Shown piece by piece: positions 26,049 to 34,510 of a stretch of DNA of 40,092 bases (position 1 is its first letter; every line of letters starts with the position of its first letter). Origin of the DNA: an uncultured Eggerthella sp. (GTDB lineage Bacteria > Actinomycetota > Coriobacteriia > Coriobacteriales > Eggerthellaceae); the NCBI GenBank assembly GCA_900556585.1, contig USPD01000010.1:1-40092 (forward strand), read 5' to 3'. Made by a program: the position numbers and the translations under genes. The notes beneath the pieces are model-generated. The model was not told the origin of the DNA and ran no database searches. It was given only the letters and a program-made list of their open reading frames with translations.

Positions 26049-26300
26049 TTATTCAGCTATCAAAATACCTTTGCCGGCGTTCACCAATGCACGCGCCTTC
26101 TGCTGACCTTCTATAGCCTCGTTAAGGCGCTTGGCGTAATACGTCTGACCATCAGCGATATCGATACGAAGACCAATTTCAGCCTGCTGAAATAGCATCA
26201 AAGCTCGAAGTGGATTAGGCTCAACGAATTCTATGCCTGCGAGCTGCGCCATACGTATAGCGTCTTCTTTTTGGATTGCGTATTTATTGCTAGCTACCAT
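26049..26300 (-). CDS. Hypothetical small protein (83 aa)
   Basis: The ATG at 26300 is preceded at ideal spacing by AGGAG (ATAGGAGATCAAC). The peptide is soluble and largely helical (ASNKYAIQKEDAIRMAQLA, then ALMLFQQAEIGLRIDIADGQ), with no signal peptide or motif recognised. Composition is normal for its neighbourhood. It lies upstream of the HNH remnant on the same strand, with a gap of about 66 bases before that gene's likely start, so both may have been in one transcript. It could be an antitoxin-sized or regulatory protein, but there is no evidence for a specific role. Confidence 0.6.
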   Translation of the reverse strand: MVASNKYAIQKEDAIRMAQLAGIEFVEPNPLRALMLFQQAEIGLRIDIADGQTYYAKRLNEAIEGQQKARALVNAGKGILIAE

Positions 26301-26677
26301 GTTGATCTCCTATTTGTTGCGACATATATAAAGCCAGGTCAGTGGCTTCTATCGTTCTTAGATCATAGCGCATAGCAGCTTATGCAGGTGTCCCGCATAT
26401 CGCCCACCCAATAGGCAATCTAGTATTTTGGATAGTTGAGGCTGGGACGTTACACCAACATAAAAACAGGATTAGAAAACAATAACGAACTCTAGCTTTG
26501 TTCTCATTTCTTTGAGGGATTCCCCCTTTAGTGTAAAGTTGCTTTCCACTCCAAGCTTGTCTAGGACTAACTACCTATTTACTTACCTCGGTTTATAAAA
26601 AACTGCAAATCACCTGATAGAATAGGCAAACACTTCTGTAATTCGCCTCAACCTAAACGTAAACGGAAAGGCATTCA
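26301..26677. other. Divergent intergenic region
   Basis: This 377-base AT-rich stretch contains no gene of more than a few codons. A possible -10 box (TAGAAT, about 26617-26622) lies some 55 bases before the ATG of the membrane-protein gene at 26678, without a clear -35. No inverted repeat of note was seen. Confidence 0.35.
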
Positions 26678-28300
26678 ATGCAATTGGATTCACATCGCCC
26701 TAAAAGCACAACACTTACAAAACCTAAACAGATCATTCAGCAGTTGTCCCAAAAACCTTTCATCTTTTACCTAACGAAGGCTATCCCTTTCCTTGCGTTC
26801 ATTACGATCATGGGAAATGCTCTTCCGTTTTTACCTAGCTACGCATTTCTTATTGCAGTATTTATTGTTGCAATCCCTGCCGCAATTGGTTCTATTTACA
26901 ACATTACTGTCAATCGCGCCCATAAGCAATATTTGTACAACAAAGAAAGTCGCTTCTTTAAATTCAACAAGAAGTGGACGATTAGCTTTGTAGTGCTATT
27001 TATTCTTGCTCTCATTTCCGCATCTCTGCTTTTTATCCATGCTCCGTTATGGAACCAAAAAGAATGGGCACTTGCTTGGATAGCAGTTCCGCTATTCTAT
27101 GTGGTCTTTTGGGCTGCACAAAAGTTTTGTAAGCAAGAATATGCACCTCGATTCTTCAGAGCAAAAGCTTTTTCTTTGGCTTTGGTGTTAACTCTTGGCA
27201 TACTTTGCCTTGCCTACATAGTGCAATCCCCCGAAACCCCCTATGCCACAAAAGAAGAATTTCTTAACGCTCTTAATAATCGCAGCATACCTTTTCAAAC
27301 ATCTAGCAGCATTTTGCTGTTTGAGATTGGCAAAATTAGCTCATACACAACTTATTTAACTAACTTCGGTCTAAGCTATATCACTGGTGCATCGTTTATC
27401 ACGGCTCAAATCATAAAAGTTGTTATTAGCTTTTCAATTTTTGCAGGAATAATCGCTTTACTCCGATTCTGCCTTTTAACCACAGAAGACATTAAAAACG
27501 TCTTTTGTTTACTGCCAGCTACTGAAAACGGTTGCGGTCAACAGCCAATACTCAAAAGATATCTGCTCATATTGGCCACTATCTGCATCTTTTATTCTGC
27601 TGTTTTCATGGTTGCAGATACGGAATTAGCAAAGCACAAAAGCCAAGACAACGCCACTTTTACTGATACGCTGCTGGAAACATCAACAAGGATTTTGGAT
27701 TTAAGTATTAGCTATAGCCCCAACGAAATTGCCGACATCATCGAAACCAATGAGCAATCTACTCAATTAACAGAAGACTACCTAAATAAGAAAGAGACAT
27801 ATATTGCCGAAAACAAACCAATAATAGACGAAAAAATAAACCATTACTTTGATAACTGTATTAACAATATCGATTCGTACATTGAATGGCGCAATAGTAT
27901 TGCTGGAAATTTTGCCCACACTGTTATGTATTTTGACCTTGGAAAAAACATGGCGAAAGACGAATTTAAAAAGCGAGTTGTAGACCCTGTTGATCATTCA
28001 GATCTTGATAGTAGCTATGCGCAATATATTGACGGCTTAAAATTGTTGCACGATGAATATTGGGACGCAATGCTGCAAGCTAACCCGAATATTATTCACG
28101 AAAACACATCAACAAATGAAGGCACCCTTAGCAACATCGAGTACCCTCTTCTTTGGCCAGAATGGGATTCACAAACAGGAACAAGCTTTGGTGCAGCCCT
28201 ACTATTGATAACCGATAACGAAAATGGTTCCACAGCAAAAGACCAAATAGTTTCATTACTTAATACACAACGAACCAGCGCATTAAGTGCAGGCATATAA
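26678..28300 (+). CDS. Multi-pass membrane protein of unknown function
   Basis: The 540-residue protein has about seven hydrophobic segments in residues 30-335 (for example FLAFITIMGNALPFL, TISFVVLFILALISASLL, YLLILATICIFYSAVFMVAD). A soluble C-terminal part of about 200 residues (LDLSISYSPNEIADIIET… to GAALLLITDNENGS) is acidic and helical. There is no signal peptide and no recognised domain. The ATG follows GGAAAGG at good spacing. The EcsC-family gene lies 165 bases downstream on the same strand, with a structured repeat between them, suggesting a two-gene unit. Transport or envelope stress roles are possible but not shown. Confidence 0.65.
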   Translation: MQLDSHRPKSTTLTKPKQIIQQLSQKPFIFYLTKAIPFLAFITIMGNALPFLPSYAFLIAVFIVAIPAAIGSIYNITVNRAHKQYLYNKESRFFKFNKKWTISFVVLFILALISASLLFIHAPLWNQKEWALAWIAVPLFYVVFWAAQKFCKQEYAPRFFRAKAFSLALVLTLGILCLAYIVQSPETPYATKEEFLNALNNRSIPFQTSSSILLFEIGKISSYTTYLTNFGLSYITGASFITAQIIKVVISFSIFAGIIALLRFCLLTTEDIKNVFCLLPATENGCGQQPILKRYLLILATICIFYSAVFMVADTELAKHKSQDNATFTDTLLETSTRILDLSISYSPNEIADIIETNEQSTQLTEDYLNKKETYIAENKPIIDEKINHYFDNCINNIDSYIEWRNSIAGNFAHTVMYFDLGKNMAKDEFKKRVVDPVDHSDLDSSYAQYIDGLKLLHDEYWDAMLQANPNIIHENTSTNEGTLSNIEYPLLWPEWDSQTGTSFGAALLLITDNENGSTAKDQIVSLLNTQRTSALSAGI

Positions 28301-28328
28301 CCATTTTTATTTTTCATAGCCTTTGCGC

Positions 28329-28401
28329 ATCTTTCGCGAAAATTACAAGTCCTGTTATGCATGACACCGCAATGCATTCGTGTCCATTCTTGCAAAAGCG
28401 T
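28329..28401 (+). repeat. Structured intergenic repeat, copy A
   Basis: A stretch of about 70 bases beginning CTTTCGCGAAAATTACAAG is repeated at 34278-34350. The inner hairpin is ATGCAT…ATGCAT; the outer arms CTTTCGCGAA and TTGCAAAAG pair imperfectly. It lies between the membrane-protein gene and the EcsC-family gene. It might be a transcribed structured RNA, an attenuator or a small dispersed element. Confidence 0.55.
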
Positions 28402-28465
28402 ATGTCACAAACAGTGGCCAAAGTGCCAAGAACCACACCAACCAAACCCGTTCATAGGAGGAAAT

Positions 28466-29407
28466 ATGGGTCTTACAGACGACATAGCCAAAGCTGCATC
28501 TAATGCAACAAAAGGATTAGGCGATATTGCAGCAGCCACAGGAAAAGGAATAGTCACTACAGCAAATATCGCTGGAAAAGGACTAGCCAATGCAGCGACT
28601 ACTGCGGGAAAAGGAATAACCGACGCAGCAAGTGTCGCCAAGGAAGCGGCGGATGGAGCTGCTAATGCAGTTAAATCAACTTTACCAGGTAGCGAAAACT
28701 CACCAATCAACGAAATGCAGGTTAAAGAACTGCTCGATCTTTGTTACGAAAAGGCCCTTGATGGTATACCTAACATTTCAAAATCTGTTGACGAGCTAGT
28801 AGATGATTACCTATCAAAATATGATGATGTCAACGACGCTGCTCGCTCACTCATTAATATGCAACTCATTAAAAATACAACATCTGGCGCTCTCTCTGGA
28901 CTCACAGGATTTTTTACTCTTCCAGTAACGCTAGCATCCATCCCAGCAAATATTACTAATGTACTCTACGTGCAGATGCGTATGGTAGCCGCATTAGCAA
29001 AGATGGGAGGATACGACCTAAAATCCGATCAAGTTCAAACAATAATCTACATCTGTATGACTGGCAGCTCGGCAAGCGACCTCCTCAAAGAAGCTGGCAT
29101 GAAAACGGCAGGCAAGCTAGCAAAAAGCGCTATTAGCAAGATTCCGGGCACCGTATGTACCAAGATCAATCAAGCAGTTGGATTTAGGTTTGTAACTAAA
29201 TTTGGACAGACAGGAATCGTAAACCTAGGAAAACTAGTTCCTATTGCTGGTGCTATTGTAGGCGGTGCCTTCGATTTCACTTCAACTAGAATTATTGCTA
29301 ACGTAGCATTCGAACGATTTATTGGCGATACAAAAGGCGATGTTGTCGATGACGAAACAGTAGAAATCATCGAGTCCAATATCCAAGCACAACAAAACGA
29401 ACAGTAA
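28466..29407 (+). CDS. EcsC-family protein with N-terminal 11-residue amphipathic repeats
   Basis: Residues about 90-300 match the EcsC family (SGLTGFFTLPVTLASIPANI, then VLYVQMRMVAALAKMGGYDL), a conserved but poorly understood group often linked to envelope or ABC-exporter functions. In front lies an unusual tract at residues 4-69 made of six 11-residue units, three starting with GKG (GKGIVTTANIA, GKGLANAATTA, GKGITDAASVA). That periodicity resembles the 11-mers of lipid-binding amphipathic helices such as alpha-synuclein, so peripheral membrane binding is likely, though inferred. There are one or two mildly hydrophobic segments but no signal peptide. The ATG at 28466 is chosen because ATAGGAGG precedes it; upstream in-frame codons lie in the structured repeat. 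The gene follows a membrane-protein gene. Confidence 0.8.
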   Translation: MGLTDDIAKAASNATKGLGDIAAATGKGIVTTANIAGKGLANAATTAGKGITDAASVAKEAADGAANAVKSTLPGSENSPINEMQVKELLDLCYEKALDGIPNISKSVDELVDDYLSKYDDVNDAARSLINMQLIKNTTSGALSGLTGFFTLPVTLASIPANITNVLYVQMRMVAALAKMGGYDLKSDQVQTIIYICMTGSSASDLLKEAGMKTAGKLAKSAISKIPGTVCTKINQAVGFRFVTKFGQTGIVNLGKLVPIAGAIVGGAFDFTSTRIIANVAFERFIGDTKGDVVDDETVEIIESNIQAQQNEQ

Positions 29408-29477
29408 ACCCAACTCAAGCATATGAGCTAGCAACTTCCCAGTTCATATGCTTGACATCCTCAAAAAATGCAAAGTC

Positions 29478-30536
29478 CTACAAAACATCGCAAAGCTTCG
29501 AGGCTGAATGCATTTCTAGAATACCGTCAAGCTGCAAGCAAATCTCTTCGAACGGAACATTCAAATCAAGTGCTTTGACACTAATTTGATTACCACTCAT
29601 TTGGTATACACCATCCGGCTGAACTTCATCATCACTACGAGCATAAAGCAACATACCCGCCACTTCGTGCGGTAAACCAGAAGCCGCAAGTTCCGCCTCC
29701 TTATTCTTTACATAGGTAAAAATCTGATACAAGTTAGCCGAATGAATACTTCTTTTATCAAACCTTTGCGCAGTAGTATTCGAATAATATTTTGCGTCAA
29801 TAATGAGTACCTTATTGCCCCACGAAAGCATTACATCGCTCTTCATGATTGGGAGCATGTCTTCAAATCCATCATCCAATGCCCAATTGATATACGATGC
29901 GCTTGTCTTAACCTCTGGATGCTCCTGGCGATAGTACTCAAAAATAAATTTCTCATATAGCCTGCACATGCGCTGTTCGTCCAAGAAGTCCATAAATCTT
30001 TGCGATCCATCAGCTTGAGTCTGAAGCAACCCCTTGTAAATGAGCCAGCACACATTCAGTAGCATGCGATATGTTTGGTTGTTTCGGTCATAACGGAAAT
30101 GCCAATCAACCATTGAGAGATTAGTGTCAGCCACATCAGCGAAAAATGGCAATAGTCTTTTGATTTCCTTCTTTCGTCCTTTTGATATATTGGCGCGAAG
30201 AAGAAGTGTAAGCGTTGCTTTAATTATGCGATTCATTCTTGTATCTGGCGAAAACTCGTCATAGCTACAAACCAGCTGCCTTTTAAGAATAGATCGCGCC
30301 TTCAAAGACTCAGTAACTTCTATTTTTCCTCGAAGTGAAGACAGAGCCTCGGACGTTTCAACATATTCCCTACCGAGACCGCGTTTTATCTGCGCCTTAA
30401 CTCCCCGTAGAAGAATCTCGGCGCAAAGCTCTGTGGCATTAGAAAAATCTTCAGTGGCCAGATTACGAAAATGTTGCTCGCGTAAGGTCCGAAACGCATA
30501 CGCAAGCATGCAATAAATATTTCGTATGGGAATCAT
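29478..30536 (-). CDS. mcrC: McrC, nuclease subunit of McrBC type IV restriction
   Basis: McrC supplies the nuclease activity and stimulates McrB's GTPase to cut DNA with modified cytosines. The 352-residue protein has the family N-terminus (MIPIRNIYCMLAYAFRTL), a DEFSPDTRMNRIIKATL helical core and a PD-(D/E)xK active site (MKSDVMLSW…VLIIDAKYY, Asp…Asp-Ala-Lys). The length is normal. Its ATG overlaps the mcrB stop codon as ATGA, so the genes are translationally coupled. It is cytosolic. The operon lies in a defence-rich area next to a divergent GIY-YIG nuclease gene. Confidence 0.92.
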   Translation of the reverse strand: MIPIRNIYCMLAYAFRTLREQHFRNLATEDFSNATELCAEILLRGVKAQIKRGLGREYVETSEALSSLRGKIEVTESLKARSILKRQLVCSYDEFSPDTRMNRIIKATLTLLLRANISKGRKKEIKRLLPFFADVADTNLSMVDWHFRYDRNNQTYRMLLNVCWLIYKGLLQTQADGSQRFMDFLDEQRMCRLYEKFIFEYYRQEHPEVKTSASYINWALDDGFEDMLPIMKSDVMLSWGNKVLIIDAKYYSNTTAQRFDKRSIHSANLYQIFTYVKNKEAELAASGLPHEVAGMLLYARSDDEVQPDGVYQMSGNQISVKALDLNVPFEEICLQLDGILEMHSASKLCDVL

Positions 30537-32713
30537 CGAATCGCCCTACGAAGCATTTCAGACCAATCACGAACTTTCGCTTGATCATCAAACCAATATT
30601 CCTTAAGCATGGGAATTAATTCGTATTCAACAATTGCTGCAAGCTTTGAATCGGTCGCGGTATTTTTGTCTAAGCCGCAAAAATAACTATGTCCAAATGC
30701 AAATCCCTCACCTAAGGTTTCATCTTCAGCTATATCTTGGTTGAGCCTTGTTACACAAGCAATCAATTCATCGAACTTTGGATTTGCCAAAGTTTTTCGA
30801 TACTCACTAAATCCGTCGGCAGAAAATCCTGGCCCCAAATTAAAGAACGCAAAACGACGACGCAAAGCATAGTCAAGCATAGCCAAGGAACGGTCGGCAG
30901 TATTCATCATGCCAATAAGGTATACATTGCTTGGAACGTAGAACAATTCGCGCGAATACAATAACTGTAGCTTGTTTTTTGGCCCGCGTTTATCATTTTC
31001 AATAAGCATGAACAATTCGCCGAATATCTTTGACAAATTTCCGCGATTGATTTCGTCGATAATAAAGAAATAATCATTATCGCCATCATCCGCCGCACGT
31101 TTACAGAAAGAGTAAAAAGCGCCTTTACATAATTCAAAACCATCTTCAGATGGACGGTAGCCTTCAATGAAGTCCTCATACGAATAACTCTGATGGAACT
31201 GCACCATCATCACACGGTGAGGATCCTTCAAACCCATCATTGAATATGCAAGGCGTTTCGCAGCAAAAGTCTTACCCACTCCAGGCGCGCCTTGTAAAAT
31301 CACGTTCTTTTTCGCACGAAGAATACCGACTAAATTTTCGTATCGATCTTCTGACATAAAAACTTCCGAAAGAAAATCTTCCTTGCTATACGCAGGCAAA
31401 TCTACAATGATTTCCTCTTCAGCACCTTCTTCTTGATCGTCCTGAAAAAGCAAATTGATCTTCTGAACTAAATCCGTGTAATCAGTTATATCAGTCAAAG
31501 TCTTCGTGGCAAAACTCTGAGAAATAGACCATTCACCCCTATTTAGCCACGTAACTCTACGAATATTAGAATACTGCCCTGCCGCTGCATTGTATTCATA
31601 GTCGCCCGCAACAATGCCACGTCCAAGAATCTTTGTCCGGCCCTGTTTAACGAAAACAACATCCCCTGGTTTTAGCTCATGCGCAAATTGCCAGGCAGCG
31701 TGCGCCGCATTCTTTTGGGAAGTAACGCCGCCTGTAAGTTCAATAAGTTTCAAACGCATCTCATCTTTTGTCCGATAGGCCGAAAGATCACCAAGTTCAC
31801 TCCAGGCAATTCCCATAATGCCTTTACTAAAAAACTCGTCCCACATATTTGCAGCAGAACCTGGGGTGAAAAGCCAATATTGGATGCTTTCGACACCAGC
31901 ATCGCCAAGGGCACCATCTTCCGCCTTCTTCGCAGCAGCCTTTTCTTTAGCTTTCTTTTCTTTATTAACCCGATCAGATTCAATAAATGCCGCATAAGAA
32001 ACTGCGGGAAACGAATTAAAAGGATAATCATTAATTTTTATTTGAGAGGCAACCACATCGCACACTTCAAGATATTGCAATCCATCCCAAATCGGAGAAT
32101 CCTTTTCTTTCGGAAAGACCGCAGCGACAACCTCCCCAGCGCAAGCTCTATCCCCTAAGTACCATCGATTACGGGAATCCATACTGATAAAGCAAAACGG
32201 ACGAGCCCAATAAAGCCCCATGGTAATTTTCCAGCCAATTCCAAATTGACCAGCGATGCCATCAAAAGCTTTAGTAAATGCTAGGCGCTCTTTTTCACCA
32301 TCGTTTTCAGAAAGAGCGAGTTCTGCCTCGAAAATCCGCCACAAATTATCAATATCCTGCTCGTGGCGGCGTGGATCCCCGGTGAATGCATAAAACGTCG
32401 CATTCAAATTATTTAGAATCGGTACGCCGTCAAAATCATGCGGCACATCAGCCTCAATTACGAATTCTTCGGCCAATGCCGTAATGATCTTCATTTTATT
32501 TGCGTCAGTAATACCCTTGTTAAATAAGCCAAATACCGTAAAGGGATCAATATCAAGCAGTTCGCCTTCTTCAAGCTTTGGAAACGGCATGTTGATTGAA
32601 GCATAGACGTTTATAAGCTTCTGGATTAAAGTATGCCGATCCTGCTTAAAAACCAAAAGCTTATCAGCGAGCTCCATATAATAATCCACCCATGTGAACT
32701 GCTTCTTTTCCAT
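30533..32713 (-). CDS. mcrB: McrB, GTP-driven translocase with EVE-like modified-base reader
   Basis: The 726-residue protein has three parts: an N-terminal helical region (1-260) ending in a Lys/Ala-rich linker; an EVE/PUA-like domain at about 275-400 (YWLFTPGSAANMWDEFFSKG… PGDVVFVKQGRTKILGRG), a fold that reads modified bases; and an AAA+ motor with Walker A GAPGVGKT (about 475), Walker B FFIIDEINRG (about 550) and the McrB signature MNTADRS (about 605) plus the arginine-finger segment YALRRRFAF. The family uses GTP to move DNA and recruits McrC for cutting. The start is the ATG at 32713 with GGTGAGG upstream, rather than a TTG at 32734. The EVE-like module suggests it recognises particular modified cytosines, which cannot be told from sequence. 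It is operon-first, with mcrC overlapping. Confidence 0.92.
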   Translation of the reverse strand: MEKKQFTWVDYYMELADKLLVFKQDRHTLIQKLINVYASINMPFPKLEEGELLDIDPFTVFGLFNKGITDANKMKIITALAEEFVIEADVPHDFDGVPILNNLNATFYAFTGDPRRHEQDIDNLWRIFEAELALSENDGEKERLAFTKAFDGIAGQFGIGWKITMGLYWARPFCFISMDSRNRWYLGDRACAGEVVAAVFPKEKDSPIWDGLQYLEVCDVVASQIKINDYPFNSFPAVSYAAFIESDRVNKEKKAKEKAAAKKAEDGALGDAGVESIQYWLFTPGSAANMWDEFFSKGIMGIAWSELGDLSAYRTKDEMRLKLIELTGGVTSQKNAAHAAWQFAHELKPGDVVFVKQGRTKILGRGIVAGDYEYNAAAGQYSNIRRVTWLNRGEWSISQSFATKTLTDITDYTDLVQKINLLFQDDQEEGAEEEIIVDLPAYSKEDFLSEVFMSEDRYENLVGILRAKKNVILQGAPGVGKTFAAKRLAYSMMGLKDPHRVMMVQFHQSYSYEDFIEGYRPSEDGFELCKGAFYSFCKRAADDGDNDYFFIIDEINRGNLSKIFGELFMLIENDKRGPKNKLQLLYSRELFYVPSNVYLIGMMNTADRSLAMLDYALRRRFAFFNLGPGFSADGFSEYRKTLANPKFDELIACVTRLNQDIAEDETLGEGFAFGHSYFCGLDKNTATDSKLAAIVEYELIPMLKEYWFDDQAKVRDWSEMLRRAIR

Positions 32714-32738
32714 ATACGCCTCACCATCAAACAAGGAA

Positions 32739-32770
32739 TTAGTTCATAATTCGATTAAACTAATTATGAA
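32739..32770. promoter_or_regulatory. Palindromic operator between divergent mcrB and GIY-YIG genes
   Basis: TTCATAATT (32743-32751) and AATTATGAA (32762-32770) form a perfect 9-bp inverted repeat with a 10-bp spacer. A second, overlapping pair TTAGT (32739-32743) and ACTAA (32759-32763) lies on it. The site is 26 bp from the mcrB start and 78 bp from the nuclease start, well placed to control both. Confidence 0.5.
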
Positions 32771-32848
32771 TTGACCTATTCATTGAAGCAAATCAACAAC
32801 TAGACCGCAGCCAAGTTAGCGACGTTAAGTAACCGCGAAGGACCCTCT

Positions 32849-33544
32849 ATGCAAAACAAATCTGGTATCGTTTATATTCTTACCAACCCCTGTCTTGATG
32901 GCTGGATCAAGATCGGTATGTCAACTCGCAATGATATTGAAAAGCGAATTGAAGAACTAAACAGTCCATCAAACATGCCGCTCATGTTCCGAGGCTATGC
33001 GGTCTATCATGTAGACAACCCCTTAGAAGTTGAAAAGAATATTCATGGCTTAATTGACCTGATTGACGACTCGCTTCATGCGCGAGAAACATATGCATCA
33101 GGCAAAGTTCGCGAACGTGAGTTTTTCAAAATTTCCCCAGAACGAGCCTTCGGAATATTCAGACACGTAGCAAAGCTTCGTGGAGATCTTGATTGTTTAG
33201 AACTATTAGGAGCAACAGATGAAGAGCTGGAGGAAGAAGAATTCGCCGAAAAGAGCAGCCGTCGCCCACCATTTCGTTTCAGCATGGTAGATATTCCTGT
33301 TGGAGCTGAAATCACGTTTATTAATGACGAAACAAAAGTTGCAACAGTCGTGGATCAAAATAACCACGTACGCATGAACAATGGCCACAAAACAACCATG
33401 TCAAGACTTGCTGCGCGTTTAATGGGGCATCCCGACAAAAGCTATGCAGGGCCAAAATTCTTTATGTATGAAGGCGAAGTCCTTTCAGATAGACGACGTC
33501 GCATGGAGCAAGAAGAAAGCGAGCGAACAGAACAAGAAGATTAG
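32849..33544 (+). CDS. GIY-YIG family nuclease (T5orf172-like)
   Basis: Residues 5-90 hold a GIY-YIG-type nuclease fold of the T5orf172/MUG113 kind: GIVYILTNP (the GIY strand), then WIKIGMSTRNDIEKRIEELN (the YIG-like KIG strand and Arg helix), and a later EVEKNIHGLIDL helix with the catalytic-type Glu. A C-terminal domain (RPPFRFSMVDIPVGAEITFI… YAGPKFFMYEGEVLSDRR) is a small beta domain often fused to such nucleases. The product is 231 residues with a Glu-rich tail. The ATG follows GAAGGA. It is divergent from mcrBC with a shared palindrome, so it may assist the restriction system or be an independent defence nuclease. Confidence 0.8.
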   Translation: MQNKSGIVYILTNPCLDGWIKIGMSTRNDIEKRIEELNSPSNMPLMFRGYAVYHVDNPLEVEKNIHGLIDLIDDSLHARETYASGKVREREFFKISPERAFGIFRHVAKLRGDLDCLELLGATDEELEEEEFAEKSSRRPPFRFSMVDIPVGAEITFINDETKVATVVDQNNHVRMNNGHKTTMSRLAARLMGHPDKSYAGPKFFMYEGEVLSDRRRRMEQEESERTEQED

Positions 33545-33691
33545 GAATTCAAGGAAAGTCACTCGTGAAAGATAGTCCGCTTGGCTATTCGCTGTGTATT
33601 GCATGAGCCCGTCAGCAAAACATTCAAAGAAAATTCAGCGTAGATCAAGCGCGCAATGAATTATTCAGCCTCAACTTTACGCCCTTATATG

Positions 33692-33724
33692 GCTACCGAA
33701 ACATTATTTCGGTAGCTTTCTTTT
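33692..33724 (+). terminator. Terminator of the GIY-YIG gene, overlapping the next gene's stop
   Basis: GCTACCGAAA (33692-33701) pairs with TTTCGGTAGC (33707-33716) around a 5-base loop and is followed by TTTCTTTT on the plus strand. The minus-strand stop codon at 33704-33706 lies in the loop, so the convergent gene ends inside this structure. Confidence 0.75.
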
Positions 33725-34183
33725 ACCAGTCATTTCACTAATATCCAAACGATACACTGCGGTTCTCTCGGTAGCCGCTGGATTGTAATAAGCGTTTTCT
33801 CCTGGATGATACTGATCCATAAGTGCACGTAATGCGCTAACTTTCTCATCCCCCGAAAGGATGCGAATCTTACCTTTACCCATCACGCTCTCAAACAACA
33901 TAGTGCAGTAGCCCTTACCTTCAATGTATTGCAGTTTATGTCCGCAATCCATCTCAAAAGAAGCACGATTGTCTGCCTTCATCAAATCAAGCTTGTAGCC
34001 TTCTAGGGCACTATGAAAAACAAGACCAACGTTTCCCTTATCATCGATCTGAATTCCAAAATTTAAGGGAACTATATAAGGAAAACCATCACTACCATTA
34101 AGTGCTAGCCTACACACGTCACAGCGTCGCATAATCCCTAGCAACTCATCAAGACCAATCACTTCACAGTCTCTTCTTCTCAT
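33704..34183 (-). CDS. NimA-like pyridoxamine 5'-phosphate oxidase family flavoprotein
   Basis: The 159-residue protein follows the split-barrel FMN-binding fold of the NimA/PNPOx-like group: a start RRRDCEVIGLDELLGIMRRC, strand CRLALNGSDGFPYIVPLNFG, then GLVFHSALEGYKLDLMKADN and VMGKGKIRIL. Members reduce nitroimidazoles or bind FMN or heme for other reductive reactions; nitro-drug resistance cannot be claimed from sequence alone. The ATG is preceded by AAAGGAAAC. It is cytosolic, transcribed alone, convergent with the nuclease gene. The CxxC in the first helix-strand (MRRCDVC) is common in this group. Confidence 0.87.
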   Translation of the reverse strand: MRRRDCEVIGLDELLGIMRRCDVCRLALNGSDGFPYIVPLNFGIQIDDKGNVGLVFHSALEGYKLDLMKADNRASFEMDCGHKLQYIEGKGYCTMLFESVMGKGKIRILSGDEKVSALRALMDQYHPGENAYYNPAATERTAVYRLDISEMTGKRKLPK

Positions 34184-34277
34184 GATGTTTCCTTTCTGAA
34201 ATACGCATCACATCTCATACCTGCAAATGCAGGCTGTATTTTATGCCAATACCCCGTATTTCAGAAAAGTAAATAAC

Positions 34278-34350
34278 ACCTTTCGCGAAAATTACAAGCT
34301 CTGTTATGCACGGTATCGTCGTGCATTTGTATCCGTTCTCGTGAAAGGTG
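34278..34350 (+). repeat. Structured intergenic repeat, copy B
   Basis: Matches copy A (28329-28401) over about 68 bases with no gaps visible. Here the outer stem CACCTTTCGCGA/CTCGTGAAAGGTG and the inner hairpin ATGCACG…CGTGCAT pair well. The copies differ at paired positions: an inner-stem T-A pair in A is C-G here. It directly precedes the small lipoprotein gene, and its right arm abuts the ATG region (34358). Confidence 0.6.
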
Positions 34351-34357
34351 TAATGCC

Positions 34358-34510
34358 ATGAAAAAGAAACTTAGAACGCTACTACCAATTATCGTCGCAT
34401 GCGCTTTATGCTTAGCGCTTGCGGGGCTTACTGGTTGCGATGGAAGTTCAGGAAGCAATTCAAAATCCAACAAAGAACAAGCATCGTCTAAACGAATAAC
34501 AATCGATTAG
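34358..34510 (+). CDS. Small lipoprotein (50 aa), possibly truncated
   Basis: The frame starts MKKKLRTLLPIIVACALCLA and has a clear lipobox LTGC with Cys27, followed by a Ser/Asn/Lys-rich tail, so a lipid-anchored peptide of only 24 residues would remain after signal peptidase II cleavage. The ribosome-binding site GAAAGGTG is also the right arm of structured repeat B, which could therefore control translation by hiding it. After the TAG at 34508-34510 the same frame continues LPDKYTWHIKTY to a TAG at 34547-34549, so a longer lipoprotein may have been shortened by a stop mutation. The function is unknown. Confidence 0.6.
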   Translation: MKKKLRTLLPIIVACALCLALAGLTGCDGSSGSNSKSNKEQASSKRITID

